Assembly (NCBI RefSeq): GCF_000375425.1
Contig: NZ_AQXG01000007.1
Coordinates: forward strand, 62,001-126,000
DNA from: Gracilimonas tropica DSM 19535
Lineage (GTDB): Bacteria > Bacteroidota > Rhodothermia > Balneolales > Balneolaceae
Length of the DNA: 64,000 nucleotides
Direction: 5' to 3'
A program made the translations under genes and the position numbers. The notes beneath the pieces are model-generated. The model was not told where the DNA came from and made no database searches. It saw only the letters and a list, made by a program, of their open reading frames with translations. The first letter of the stretch is position 1. Every line of letters begins with the position of its first letter. Below, piece by piece: positions 32,817-42,148 of this stretch.

Positions 32817-33746
32817 TCAATGTTCGTGATGATGGTGATGGTGAACGACTTCATGATCCGGTGACCTGCATGGTTCCGTTTCAAACTCAAGAGTGCTGTG
32901 ATTGATATTAAACCGTTCACGCAAAAGTGTTTTCAGTGATCTCTTGATCTCCTCTATTTGGGAAAGGTCTTCTTTCTCAATAACCACATGACTTTCCAGC
33001 AGGTTGCTGTTTTCATCCAGCCGCCACACGTGGATATGGTGAATTTCGCGTACTTTTTCGACATTTTGCATTGCCTCTGCCAGCTCATCAAGATCAATAT
33101 TATCGGGAGTTGCCTCCATAAGAATCTCAATGGTTTCCCTGAGCATATGATAGCAGTGCCATAAAATGTAGGACCCGATTATAAGGGTTAGGATAGTATC
33201 CACAATGTACCACTCATATTTAATAATGAGCCATCCGCCAATAATCACCCCGACGGATGACAGGGTATCGGAAACAATATGAATAAATGCCGCCCTCATG
33301 TTGAGATCATCGCGGGCATTCTTCCAAAGCAGGGCTGCCGTTATAAAATTGGCTGTAAGCCCGATCATAGCTACCCAGAACATAGTAAAACCATCGATGG
33401 GCTGAGGGGTGATAAAGCGTTCAATACCTTCTTTGATAAGAAAAAGTGCTACGATCACCAAGGTCACAAGATTTGCAAATGCACCGATGATCTCAGCCCG
33501 CTTATACCCAAACGTTTTGGAAGAAGTCGCTCCCTTTTTAGCAATCTTCTTGGTTACAAGGGTTGTCACCAGCGACATTGAGTCATTGAAGTTATGTACA
33601 GCATCTGATAGCAAAGACAAACTGTTAGCTACAATTCCCCCGACCACCTGCGCCAGTGTGATTACAAGGTTCAAAAACACGGAAACCCAAAGCTTCCAAA
33701 TTGAGGAATCATCTACATTATGGTGATGATGGTGTTCGTGACTCAT
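32817..33746 (-). CDS. Cation diffusion facilitator transporter (CDF), His-rich termini
   Basis: 309 residues, six membrane helices. Metal-site pairs SDAVHNFNDS in helix II and HIVSDTLSS in helix V; residue set HxxxD/HxxxD is typical of zinc transporters (CzcD/ZitB type). Both ends carry His clusters (MSHEHHHHH and a C-terminal HHHHHHEH). Exports Zn2+ or a similar divalent metal in exchange for protons. Upstream of the SCO1 genes in the same direction. Confidence 0.92.
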   Translation of the reverse strand: MSHEHHHHHNVDDSSIWKLWVSVFLNLVITLAQVVGGIVANSLSLLSDAVHNFNDSMSLVTTLVTKKIAKKGATSSKTFGYKRAEIIGAFANLVTLVIVALFLIKEGIERFITPQPIDGFTMFWVAMIGLTANFITAALLWKNARDDLNMRAAFIHIVSDTLSSVGVIIGGWLIIKYEWYIVDTILTLIIGSYILWHCYHMLRETIEILMEATPDNIDLDELAEAMQNVEKVREIHHIHVWRLDENSNLLESHVVIEKEDLSQIEEIKRSLKTLLRERFNINHSTLEFETEPCRSPDHEVVHHHHHHEH

Positions 33747-33935
33747 AAATTGTGTTGCTTTAGAAAATTATCAACGGGTGATTCCTCCTGCATTTATCGA
33801 CCGCAAGTGCTGTAAATATCTGCTATAAACAGCACAAATACGTGCACAATTTTGAGGGATCCTTGTAAAATTCAGATGAGTTAGTGATTCCACGGAAATC
33901 TGTTATTTTCCATGATTCAACTAAAATAATTTCAT

Positions 33936-34697
33936 ATGAATAACGAGACTATTCGTTCTGCTTCCGGCCAGCCATCCATTGAGATCTTTGACATCACCAT
34001 CATGGAGCCAATGGTGACTTTCACAGACCTTTGGATCACTTCGGTATGTATATATGCTCTCATAAAGTTGAAAAAACTGAACAAGCGGGGCAAAGTACAC
34101 CAGTATATGCGCTGGTATTTTGGGGTCATGGCCTTAGCTACTTTTTTGGGAGGAGTACTCGGGCATGCGTTTCAATATGCGGTTGGTTTGGAGTGGAAAC
34201 TTCCGGGATGGCTCATAAGTATGCTGGCGGTGATGGCGGTAGAACGGGCATCGATCATGCACGCACAACCGGTTATCAATGAGAAATTCGGTAAATTTCT
34301 GGAGGTGGCTAATGTGGTAGAGTTGCTCACTTTTGCGGTGATCACATTCTCTACCCTCAACTTCTTCTTTATCCAGGTACACTCAGCCTATGGCCTGGGG
34401 CTTATTGTACTGCCTCTCCATTTTTTAGTGTATTGGCGAACCCGCAACGAAGGCAGCAGAATCTTTTTTCTGACCGTTATATTTGCTACGCTTGCCGCTT
34501 TCTTTTATACCAGTGAAATTGGACTGCACAAATGGTTTAATCATCTCGACCTGGCTCATACCGTGATGGCTATCAGCATGTACTGTTTTTACCGGGGTGC
34601 GCGCAAACTGGAAGTACTTAAACCGGAAGATATTCGCGAAGAAAAAGGCTCCTTTGGAGATGCCGTTCGGGATGCTTTAAGCGGATTAAAAAATTGA
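33936..34697 (+). CDS. DUF6962-like polytopic membrane protein
   Basis: 253 residues with about seven hydrophobic helices, His residues in several of them (LGHAFQYAV, IQVHSAYGLG, DLAHTVMAI). Seen elsewhere as DUF6962-type integral membrane proteins of unknown function. ATG at 33936; divergent from the CDF gene with 189 bases between. Confidence 0.75.
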   Translation: MNNETIRSASGQPSIEIFDITIMEPMVTFTDLWITSVCIYALIKLKKLNKRGKVHQYMRWYFGVMALATFLGGVLGHAFQYAVGLEWKLPGWLISMLAVMAVERASIMHAQPVINEKFGKFLEVANVVELLTFAVITFSTLNFFFIQVHSAYGLGLIVLPLHFLVYWRTRNEGSRIFFLTVIFATLAAFFYTSEIGLHKWFNHLDLAHTVMAISMYCFYRGARKLEVLKPEDIREEKGSFGDAVRDALSGLKN

Positions 34698-34754
34698 ACG
34701 GTCAATCTTTAGATAACAGCTAAGCGTCTGCCCAAAAACAAGTAGTGACTTCGT

Positions 34755-35426
34755 TTAGTTATTCAGGAATTCCTGTACTTTGTTTTCGATCTGTTCGGTT
34801 ACCCCGCTTTTTATCGCCTCAGCTATCGCTTTCTCGAGTAACGGCTCCATGACCTCCTGAAGACTTTGCTGAACGGTATTATTGTCCTCTCTGCCCACTC
34901 CATTCAGCTCAAACGATTCTATGGAAACGGAAGTCGTACGTTCTTTGTCAATTTCGGTGTGCACCGCTACTTGACCGTTTTCGATCAGCAAATGCTCTAT
35001 GAGCAACCTTTTTTCTGATGATTCTTCAGATTGCAGATCCATATTATCATTCAGTGTTTTGAGGTTTGCCCCAAAGCCTTGCTGTTCAAAATACAACTCG
35101 GGATTTTTCACGATGAGCTCTTCCACGACTATTTGATCAGAAAATAAACTGCTCATCTTTATTTTCACAGATGCTTCCTGAATAGCTATTGCATTCCTCT
35201 CACTAAACTTCCCGGGGTTCGCTACTTTGAATCCTTCTATACTCCCTGCCCCATCAAAAAGAGAAAGACTAACATTATCAACCGTTACCTGAGTTTTTAA
35301 CAGATCTGACCCATTCTTCTCTATTCCATTTTTCACTATGCCATCCAGAGAAAGGGTAAGTATGATGAAGCCAGTTATAAGTATGGCTATAATTCCGCCA
35401 AAAACTTTTAATCCAATATGTTTCAT
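34755..35426 (-). CDS. AsmA-like/DUF748-type envelope protein
   Basis: 223 residues. An N-terminal membrane anchor (about 8-28) and then repeated beta segments of the AsmA type: VTVDNVSLSLFDGAGSIEGF and VVEELIVKNPELYFEQQ. Proteins of this fold are found in the periplasm bridging lipid transport; function here unknown. Converges with the DUF6962 gene. Confidence 0.8.
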   Translation of the reverse strand: MKHIGLKVFGGIIAILITGFIILTLSLDGIVKNGIEKNGSDLLKTQVTVDNVSLSLFDGAGSIEGFKVANPGKFSERNAIAIQEASVKIKMSSLFSDQIVVEELIVKNPELYFEQQGFGANLKTLNDNMDLQSEESSEKRLLIEHLLIENGQVAVHTEIDKERTTSVSIESFELNGVGREDNNTVQQSLQEVMEPLLEKAIAEAIKSGVTEQIENKVQEFLNN

Positions 35427-35569
35427 TGTGTTATTTCAATTTGTCTTCACGTCTTTTAAGGCTGAGCTACAGAAAAATGTTCCATTTTCTACTTTTTACG
35501 AAGCCCGGCTTTACTCCGGCCTCTTTTTTTATAAATTGAGCTCACTAATTTTAACTAACTACTATTCTT

Positions 35570-36883
35570 ATGCAAAAGCTGATACGAAGCTCAGTGCTCG
35601 CATTGGTTTGTGTGCTTTTTATTGGGGTGAATGGATTTTCGCAATCCAAACCGCAAGTATTTACGGGCGCACAGATCATCCCCATCTCCGGCGAGCCTAT
35701 AAATAACGGAGTGCTTGTTGTTGAAGACGGTAAAATCACGGCCGTTGGAAACGAAAATACCCGAATCCCAAGAAATGCTGATGTCCATGATGTTTCCGGA
35801 AAAGTAATCATGCCCGGATTAGTGGATACGCACTCTCATATTGGAGAGGGCGATGGTGGCGACCGGTCATCCGCCATGCATCCCGATGTTCGAATTATGG
35901 ATGCCATTGATCCTCGCAGCGATACTTTCTATAAAGCTCGGGCCGGAGGAATTACATCTGTAAATATCATGCCGGGTTCCGGTCACCTGATGAGCGGCCA
36001 AACCGTGTATCTGAAACTTCGCGAAGCCAATACCATTGAAGATATGCTCATCTACCTGGATGATGAAAAGACCATTTATGGAGGATTGAAAATGGCTAAC
36101 GGAACCAACCCTTTAGGAGGGTCTGGATTTCCCGGTACAAGGGCCAAATCGGCCGCAATGGTGCGTGAGTTATTTGTGAAGGCGCAAGAATATAAAGCCA
36201 AAATTGATGCTGCTGATGGAGATGAAAGTAAAATGCCTTCTCGCGATATCGGCATGGAAACCTTGGTTGAAGTACTGGAAGGAAAACGAACTGTACACAA
36301 CCATACCCACCGCCATGATGATATTCTGACAGCCATCCGTCTGTCTGAAGAATTCGGATACGACCTGGTGCTGCAGCATGTTAGTGAAGCCTGGCGAGTA
36401 GCTGATGAAATCGCAGAAGCCGGTGTGCCCGCCTCAATCATTACACTGGACTCGCCCGGAGGCAAACTGGAAGTGATGGATTTCAGTAATAAGAATGGTG
36501 CCGTTCTCGAAAAAGCCGGCGTATTAACCGGGCTTCATACCGATGACGGCATTACGGATTCCCGATTATTTCTCCGTTCGGCCGCATTAGCCATCCGCGA
36601 AGGAATGAGCCGGGAAGCAGCACTTGAATCGGTCACCATAGCTAATGCAAAGATGATGGATATTGCCGACCGAACCGGCACCCTTGATAAAGGTAAAGAT
36701 GCAGATTTTATCATTCTTTCGGGGGATCCATTCAGCGTATATACGCATGTGGAACAAACCTGGGTGGAAGGACAAAAAGTATTCGATCGTTCGAATGAAG
36801 ACCAAAAGAAATATGCCACCGGCGGTTATCAAGTATATCGCGGAGAAGTTCATACGCACCACGAACATGGAGGACAACAATGA
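35570..36883 (+). CDS. Exported amidohydrolase (metal site complete)
   Basis: 437 residues. Signal peptide ends GFSQS. Amidohydrolase pattern with first metal pair in PGLVDTHSHIGEG, a second His group HNHTHRHDD near residue 243, H in VLQHVSEAW near 264, and Asp/His in GLHTDDG near 324. Imidazolonepropionase-like beta/alpha barrel, probably a periplasmic peptidase or hydrolase. Its stop overlaps the next gene by 4 bases (ATGA), so both are made together. C-terminus His-rich (HTHHEHGG). Confidence 0.87.
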   Translation: MQKLIRSSVLALVCVLFIGVNGFSQSKPQVFTGAQIIPISGEPINNGVLVVEDGKITAVGNENTRIPRNADVHDVSGKVIMPGLVDTHSHIGEGDGGDRSSAMHPDVRIMDAIDPRSDTFYKARAGGITSVNIMPGSGHLMSGQTVYLKLREANTIEDMLIYLDDEKTIYGGLKMANGTNPLGGSGFPGTRAKSAAMVRELFVKAQEYKAKIDAADGDESKMPSRDIGMETLVEVLEGKRTVHNHTHRHDDILTAIRLSEEFGYDLVLQHVSEAWRVADEIAEAGVPASIITLDSPGGKLEVMDFSNKNGAVLEKAGVLTGLHTDDGITDSRLFLRSAALAIREGMSREAALESVTIANAKMMDIADRTGTLDKGKDADFIILSGDPFSVYTHVEQTWVEGQKVFDRSNEDQKKYATGGYQVYRGEVHTHHEHGGQQ

Positions 36884-38079
36884 GATCATTGAAGTATTTA
36901 TTTTTGATACCCGCACTGCTGATCGCTTTCAATTTTAGTTCAGCAGAGGCACAAATAGCCGTAAAAGGCGAAACCGTTTATACCATGGCCGGAGATCCGA
37001 TCACTGATGGCGTGGTACTCATCAAAAATGGTAAGGTAGAAAGGGTAGGCTCTGCTTCAGGCATCAGAATTCCTTCTAATTACGAAGTTTATGAAGCCAA
37101 AGTAGTAACCCCCGGATTGATTGATGCTCATTCGGTAGTGGGTTTGGCCGGTTATTTAAACCAAGATCACGATCAGGATCAACTGGAAACTTCCAGTGCA
37201 ATCCAACCCGAATTGAGGGCGATTGATGCGTATAATGCCCGTGAGAAATTGGTGCATTATTTACGGGATAATGGAATCACCACCGTACATACCGGCCATG
37301 GTCCCGGAGCTTTGATCAGTGGCCAAACTATGATCGTTAAAACAGCAGGAGAAACCGTAGAAGAATCTGTGGTGGTTCCTGCTAAAATGCTGGCTATGAC
37401 ACTTGGCAATAACATGAGCCGTGCCATCAGTAAACCGGGTACGCGTTCCAAAGGAATTGCGATGTTGCGTCAGGAGTTCATTAAAGCGCAGAATTATCTG
37501 GAAAAGAGAAATGGCGATGAAGATTATTCCAAAGATCTTGGCATGGAAGCTCTTGCCGATCTGCTGGAAGGAAAACTGACCGCGTTAGTTACGGTTCATA
37601 AAGCCAATGATATCATGACGGCCTTGCGCCTTCAGGAAGAATTTGGGTTTCCTATGGTGATTGACGGTGCTGCTGAAGCTTACCTTGTAATGGATGAGAT
37701 CAAAGCATCCGGCTTCCCGGTTACCATTCATCCCACAATGACCCGCACCTATGGTGATGCCAAAAACGCCTCCATGGAAACAGCCGGAAAGTTATACGAA
37801 GCAGGAATTCCTGTAGCTTTCCAAAGCGGATATGAAGGGTATGTACCAAAAACGCGCGTGGTGCTTTTCGAAGCCGGCGTTGCTGCAGCAAATGGCTTAG
37901 GCAAGGAAAGTGCCCTCAAGATGTTGACCATCGACGCGGCCAGAATCCTGGATATCGATGATCGTGTTGGATCACTTGAAGCCGGAAAAGACGCTGATAT
38001 CGCTATGTTCGACGGAGATCCCCTGGAGTATGTAACTAATATTACCGGAGTGATCATCAATGGTCGGAAAGTGAAATAA
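36880..38079 (+). CDS. Exported amidohydrolase homologue with lost metal ligands
   Basis: 399 residues, clear paralogue of the gene just upstream (HSVVGL against HSHIGE; VTVHKANDIMTAL against VHNHTHRHDDILTAI; VIDGAAEAYLV against VLQHVSEAWRV; AFQSGYEG against GLHTDDG). Nearly every metal-binding His is replaced, so it is most likely catalytically inactive. Signal peptide ends SSAEAQ. Translational coupling (ATGA overlap) suggests an active/inactive heteromer. Amidohydrolase pairs of this kind recur in Bacteroidota; substrate unknown. Confidence 0.85.
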   Translation: MRSLKYLFLIPALLIAFNFSSAEAQIAVKGETVYTMAGDPITDGVVLIKNGKVERVGSASGIRIPSNYEVYEAKVVTPGLIDAHSVVGLAGYLNQDHDQDQLETSSAIQPELRAIDAYNAREKLVHYLRDNGITTVHTGHGPGALISGQTMIVKTAGETVEESVVVPAKMLAMTLGNNMSRAISKPGTRSKGIAMLRQEFIKAQNYLEKRNGDEDYSKDLGMEALADLLEGKLTALVTVHKANDIMTALRLQEEFGFPMVIDGAAEAYLVMDEIKASGFPVTIHPTMTRTYGDAKNASMETAGKLYEAGIPVAFQSGYEGYVPKTRVVLFEAGVAAANGLGKESALKMLTIDAARILDIDDRVGSLEAGKDADIAMFDGDPLEYVTNITGVIINGRKVK

Positions 38080-38114
38080 GCATTTTGCTGATTTAACGTC
38101 TGTTCGATATAAAA

Positions 38115-38151
38115 AAAGCCTTCCTGGTTTACTTCAGGAAGGCTTTCTTTT
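38115..38151. terminator. Bidirectional intrinsic terminator
   Basis: AAAGCCTTCCTG, 8-nt loop, CAGGAAGGCTTT: perfect 12-bp stem with A-run before and T-run after, between the convergent amidohydrolase and topA genes. Confidence 0.94.
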
Positions 38152-38171
38152 TGGCAATTTCTTGGGTAATG

Positions 38172-40715
38172 CTACCCTTTCTCTTTGATCAGATCTAAGG
38201 CTTTATCCAGTGTGAACTCTTCCGGAGCTTCTCCTTTTGGCAAGCTGATGTTCTTTTTTCCATGCTTGATGTACGGGCCGTACCGACCGGTCATCACGCG
38301 AATTTGCTTGTCTGTATCCGGGTGCTTTCCGAGGTCTTTGATCTCATTACTGCCGCGGGTCGATTTCTTTTTCTGCGCCAACAATTCCACCGCCCGGTCT
38401 AATTCGATGTCTAAAACACTATCCGTTTTTGGGATGGATTTGAATTTCCCATCATGAACTACATAAGGTCCGTACCTACCAACACCGGCTCTCACCACTT
38501 TGCCATCTTCGGGATGCTCTCCCAATTTGCGAGGTAATTCAAGCAGTTGAAGTGCTAAGTCCAGATCAACGTCACTTGGCTCCATATTCTTCAGCAAAGA
38601 AACGCGTTTGGGCTTTTTGTTGTCTTCGGTCACTTCACCACGCTGCACATACGGACCATATCTTCCCGAGAGTAAAAAGATCGGCTCACCGGAATCAGGA
38701 TCATGTCCAATTGGCTTATCCTGTTCTTCGGAGATCTTGATCAGCTCCTCAAGTTTCTCTGAGGAAATGTCACTCGGATCCATGTCATTAGGAAGTGAAG
38801 TAGTTACCTCCTCCCCATTTTTGGTCATTCGTGCATAAGGGCCAAATCGCCCCACGGCCACTTTAATTCCTTCCAATCCTTCCAGCGGCAAGTCCAACAA
38901 CTTAGCTTCCTGCGGATCGATCTTATCTTCCTGCGTATCCACTTTGGCTTTCAAGCCATTCTCGCCTTTGTAATAATCTTCGAGATACTTCACCGGATCC
39001 TGCTTTCCTTCAGCAACGGCATCCAGTTTGTCTTCCAGTTCGGACGTAAAATCACTATCCACCAGATCAGGAAAATGTTTTTCAAGGAGTGATGAAACGG
39101 CGAATGCTGTAAAAGTCGGGATCAAAGTCTTACCTTCGCTTTTCGCATACCCGCGATCCTGAATAGTACTGATAATAGATGCGTAAGTTGAAGGCCGGCC
39201 CACGCCTCTTTTCTCTAATTCTTTAACGAGCGTTGCTTCTGTGAATCGAGCCGGCGGTTTGGTTTCGTGGCTAACAAAATTCAGGTCATCCAAACCAGTG
39301 CTGTCGCCTTCTTTCATTTCAGGAAGGAAATTCTCCTGATTTTCCAGCGCTGCTTCCGGATCATCACTTCCTTCTACATAAGCCCGGAAATAACCAGGAA
39401 ATAAAATTTTCTTACCACCCGCTCGGAAATCTGCGTCGGTTCCGTTATTGGTAGCGCGGATCGTCACGTTGGTAAATTCCAGCTCGGCTTCAGCCATTTG
39501 GGTCGCAATGGTTCGCTTCCAGATCAAATCATAAAGCTTAAATTCCCGGCCGCTTAAACCGGCTTTATCAGGCTTCACAAAACGAGATCCCGAAGGACGA
39601 ATAGCCTCATGCGCTTCCTGTGCGCCTTTTCCTTTTTTGTTGTAATTCCGAACGCGCTCAAAGAGATAGTCATCGCCATACTCTTCGGTTACTGCATCTC
39701 TTGCTGCACCGATCGCCTGACTAGAAAGTCGGGTAGAATCGGTACGCATATAGGTGATAAATCCTTTTTCATACAATTTCTGAGCTACACTCATCGTGTC
39801 ACGGGCAGAAAATCCAAATTTACGGTTGGCTTCCTGCTGCAGTGTTGATGTAATAAACGGAGGCGCCGGGTTTCGTTTCTGCGTTTTCACATCCACGTTG
39901 ATGACCGACCATGTAGCCTCTTTCAGATCATCGACCAGGGAACTCGCTTTATCCTCGTCCAGCAATACCACTGATTTTGGTTTTTTGAGCTTACCGGTGT
40001 TTTCATCAAAATCTTTACCGCTGGCCAAACGCTTTTCATTGAGATGGGTCAGGTCTGCATCAAACTTGTACTCATCGCCTTCTTTATGAAGCTGAGCCTT
40101 CAGATCATAATAAGTCGCACTCTTGAACTTCATGCGCTCTCGTTCGCGCTCTACCAAAAATTCTACGGCTACTGATTGAACCCGGCCGGCCGACAATCCC
40201 GGAGAGATCTTCTTCCATAACAATGGCGAGACTGTATATCCCGCCAGTCGATCCAAAATTCGGCGTGTTTCCTGTGCATGAACCAGGTTCATGTCGATAT
40301 CGCGTGTGTTTTCAAGCGCATCCAAAACAGCCTGCTTGGTGATCTCCCGAAACGCCATTCGCTTCACAGGGATCTTCGGCTTCAGAATCTCCTTTAAGTG
40401 CCATGAAATAGCCTCACCTTCGCGGTCTTCATCCGTTGCGAGGATCAACTCATCCGCATCTTTCAATAACTTTTTGAGCTTGGATACTACCTTCTTCTTG
40501 GAAGATGGAATTACATAGAGCGGGTCAAAACGATCATCCACATTGATCCCTAAATTTGACCATTCTTCCTTTTTATACTTTGCCGGAATCTCTTTGGCCG
40601 AGGAAGGCAGGTCACGAATGTGACCCATAGAAGAATCTACTACATATCCTTTAGGAAGGTACTTCTTAATGGTTTTAGTTTTTGTAGGTGACTCTACAAT
40701 GACGAGACTTTTCAT
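38172..40715 (-). CDS. topA: DNA topoisomerase I
   Basis: 847 residues. TOPRIM domain at the N-terminus (SLVIVESPTKTKTI, EDREGEAI), type IA core with the active-site Tyr in GFITYMRTDSTRLS near residue 320, and a C-terminal tail of about four GRYGPYVxxG repeats (topoisomerase C-terminal repeats) in place of zinc fingers, usual for this phylum. Relaxes negative supercoils. The peroxiredoxin gene is 13 bases upstream on the same strand. Confidence 0.97.
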   Translation of the reverse strand: MKSLVIVESPTKTKTIKKYLPKGYVVDSSMGHIRDLPSSAKEIPAKYKKEEWSNLGINVDDRFDPLYVIPSSKKKVVSKLKKLLKDADELILATDEDREGEAISWHLKEILKPKIPVKRMAFREITKQAVLDALENTRDIDMNLVHAQETRRILDRLAGYTVSPLLWKKISPGLSAGRVQSVAVEFLVERERERMKFKSATYYDLKAQLHKEGDEYKFDADLTHLNEKRLASGKDFDENTGKLKKPKSVVLLDEDKASSLVDDLKEATWSVINVDVKTQKRNPAPPFITSTLQQEANRKFGFSARDTMSVAQKLYEKGFITYMRTDSTRLSSQAIGAARDAVTEEYGDDYLFERVRNYNKKGKGAQEAHEAIRPSGSRFVKPDKAGLSGREFKLYDLIWKRTIATQMAEAELEFTNVTIRATNNGTDADFRAGGKKILFPGYFRAYVEGSDDPEAALENQENFLPEMKEGDSTGLDDLNFVSHETKPPARFTEATLVKELEKRGVGRPSTYASIISTIQDRGYAKSEGKTLIPTFTAFAVSSLLEKHFPDLVDSDFTSELEDKLDAVAEGKQDPVKYLEDYYKGENGLKAKVDTQEDKIDPQEAKLLDLPLEGLEGIKVAVGRFGPYARMTKNGEEVTTSLPNDMDPSDISSEKLEELIKISEEQDKPIGHDPDSGEPIFLLSGRYGPYVQRGEVTEDNKKPKRVSLLKNMEPSDVDLDLALQLLELPRKLGEHPEDGKVVRAGVGRYGPYVVHDGKFKSIPKTDSVLDIELDRAVELLAQKKKSTRGSNEIKDLGKHPDTDKQIRVMTGRYGPYIKHGKKNISLPKGEAPEEFTLDKALDLIKEKG

Positions 40716-40728
40716 GCAATAACAGGTA

Positions 40729-41205
40729 TTAATTCAGTTGTTCGACCAGCTCTTTTAACTCTCCGGCGTGGTCTTTGGTATTCACTTTTTCGATAGTCCC
40801 CAAAATAGTACCATCTGTATCAATAACAAAGGCCGAACGAGAGGGGGCCTCATACTCTTTTCCATACATCTTTTTCTGCACGATGGAATTGGTGGCTTCG
40901 GCAAACTTGTAGTCCGGATCAGAAACCAAAGTAAAGTCAATGCCTTGCTTTTCCGCATACCGTTTGTGTGAACCGCAAGTGTCTTTACTAATGGCCACCA
41001 GGTTATATCCTTTCTCTTTGAACCATTCAGCATGGTCCGCAAGATCTTTGGTTTGGCGATCGCAGCCACTGGTGTTATTCTTCATGTACACCGATACAAT
41101 GGTTGGCTTATCCAGCAGATCTTTGAAGTTGATCTCTTTTTCTTCTCCATTCTGAACCGCTTTTACGGTAAAATCAAAATTGGCTTTAGCTCCTGTGTCA
41201 ATCAT
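40729..41205 (-). CDS. bcp: Thioredoxin-dependent peroxiredoxin (Bcp/PrxQ type)
   Basis: 158 residues. Peroxidatic Cys in NNTSGCDRQTKDL near residue 49 and a second Cys in KDTCGSHKRY near 77. Reduces hydroperoxides with electrons from thioredoxin. The first loop is T-S-G-C instead of the usual T-P-G-C. Probably in one transcription unit with topA. Confidence 0.88.
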   Translation of the reverse strand: MIDTGAKANFDFTVKAVQNGEEKEINFKDLLDKPTIVSVYMKNNTSGCDRQTKDLADHAEWFKEKGYNLVAISKDTCGSHKRYAEKQGIDFTLVSDPDYKFAEATNSIVQKKMYGKEYEAPSRSAFVIDTDGTILGTIEKVNTKDHAGELKELVEQLN

Positions 41206-41582
41206 GATGGTTAGTTTAAATTCTTTGGGTTGATGGATTCTGATAACTGAAAGTACGAATGGATTCGTTCGGTTTCAGTGAATTCACGATCTGATTTGTT
41301 GATGTAGGGGATTTATTTGTTTGATGAAGCTTCTAAACACAACGGAATGGAACACTGATGACACGGATAGAACGAATAGGCACTGATTTTTTTCATTCAG
41401 ATTAGAACCCAAACTAAGGAGATCTTTTCAGTCTTGAGCGAAGCGGTGACTGAAAAGTAATAGCAATTCAAGTCTTCAGACTTGAGGGTACCGGCTATTC
41501 CTCTTAAGTCTCCGCTCGGCAAGCACCTTTGTCAAAATTAAAATTTAGGCTCACTCAAGGCTTAAGAGATCCCTGGGTTGGT
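41206..41582. other. Intergenic segment of 377 bp with host-type hairpins
   Basis: No ORF. Contains CTTTTCAGTC...GACTGAAAAG (41424-41457) and the perfect hairpin TCAAGTCT-TC-AGACTTGA (41468-41485). Such palindromic units appear at other intergenic places of the chromosomal part; they look like dispersed host repeats rather than terminators (no T-runs). Confidence 0.5.
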
Positions 41583-42146
41583 TTACTTTTTCCAAAGTAG
41601 AAACTTTGCCACAGCGGCTACCACCAAAGAATGATGTACCGTTCCGTTATTCACCATCTCCAGAAAATCATCCAACGGAATTACGTGTACGTTGATGCGT
41701 TCATTTCCATCCAATTGCTGATCCTGAATTTTGCGGCAGTTTTTAACTACATGCAGGTGCGTGTAATTCGTCAAAAATGCCGGATTAGAACTTACTTTCC
41801 CCAGGTAATGCCATTTATCTCCCGTAAAGCCTGTTTCTTCCAATAGCTCTCGCTTCGCGGTTTCAAAGTGCGTTTCGCCGGCATCTACCATTCCACCTGG
41901 TAGCTCAAGCGTGGGTCCCTCAATCCCGTAGCGAAATTGTTCTACCAATACAACCTCATTATCTGAAGTGAGCGGAATTACATTCATCCATTCGGGGGCA
42001 TCCACAATGGAAAACGTTGCCTTGTGATCTTCCGACTTTAACTCCATATCACGACTTAAAAGTTTGAAGATATTCGTCGTATATTTGACCTCTTCACGAG
42101 TGGTGATCCACGGTTCAATCGAAAATTTAAATTCACGGGTATTCAT
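41583..42146 (-). CDS. NUDIX hydrolase (ADP-ribose pyrophosphatase type)
   Basis: 187 residues from the ATG at 42146 (MNTREFKFSIE); 42155 would need TTG. Nudix box GGMVDAGETHFETAKRELLEETGF matches GX5EX7REUXEEXGU. EQFRYGIEGPTLELPGG upstream of it is typical of ADP-ribose pyrophosphatases. Cleaves ADP-ribose to AMP and ribose 5-phosphate. Divergent from AMP nucleosidase with only two bases between the start codons. Confidence 0.9.
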   Translation of the reverse strand: MNTREFKFSIEPWITTREEVKYTTNIFKLLSRDMELKSEDHKATFSIVDAPEWMNVIPLTSDNEVVLVEQFRYGIEGPTLELPGGMVDAGETHFETAKRELLEETGFTGDKWHYLGKVSSNPAFLTNYTHLHVVKNCRKIQDQQLDGNERINVHVIPLDDFLEMVNNGTVHHSLVVAAVAKFLLWKK

Positions 42147-42148
42147 AG

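Noticed and set aside
41424..41485. Terminators for peroxiredoxin or Nudix genes
   Set aside because: The hairpins have no T-runs and lie away from gene ends; dispersed repeats explain them better.
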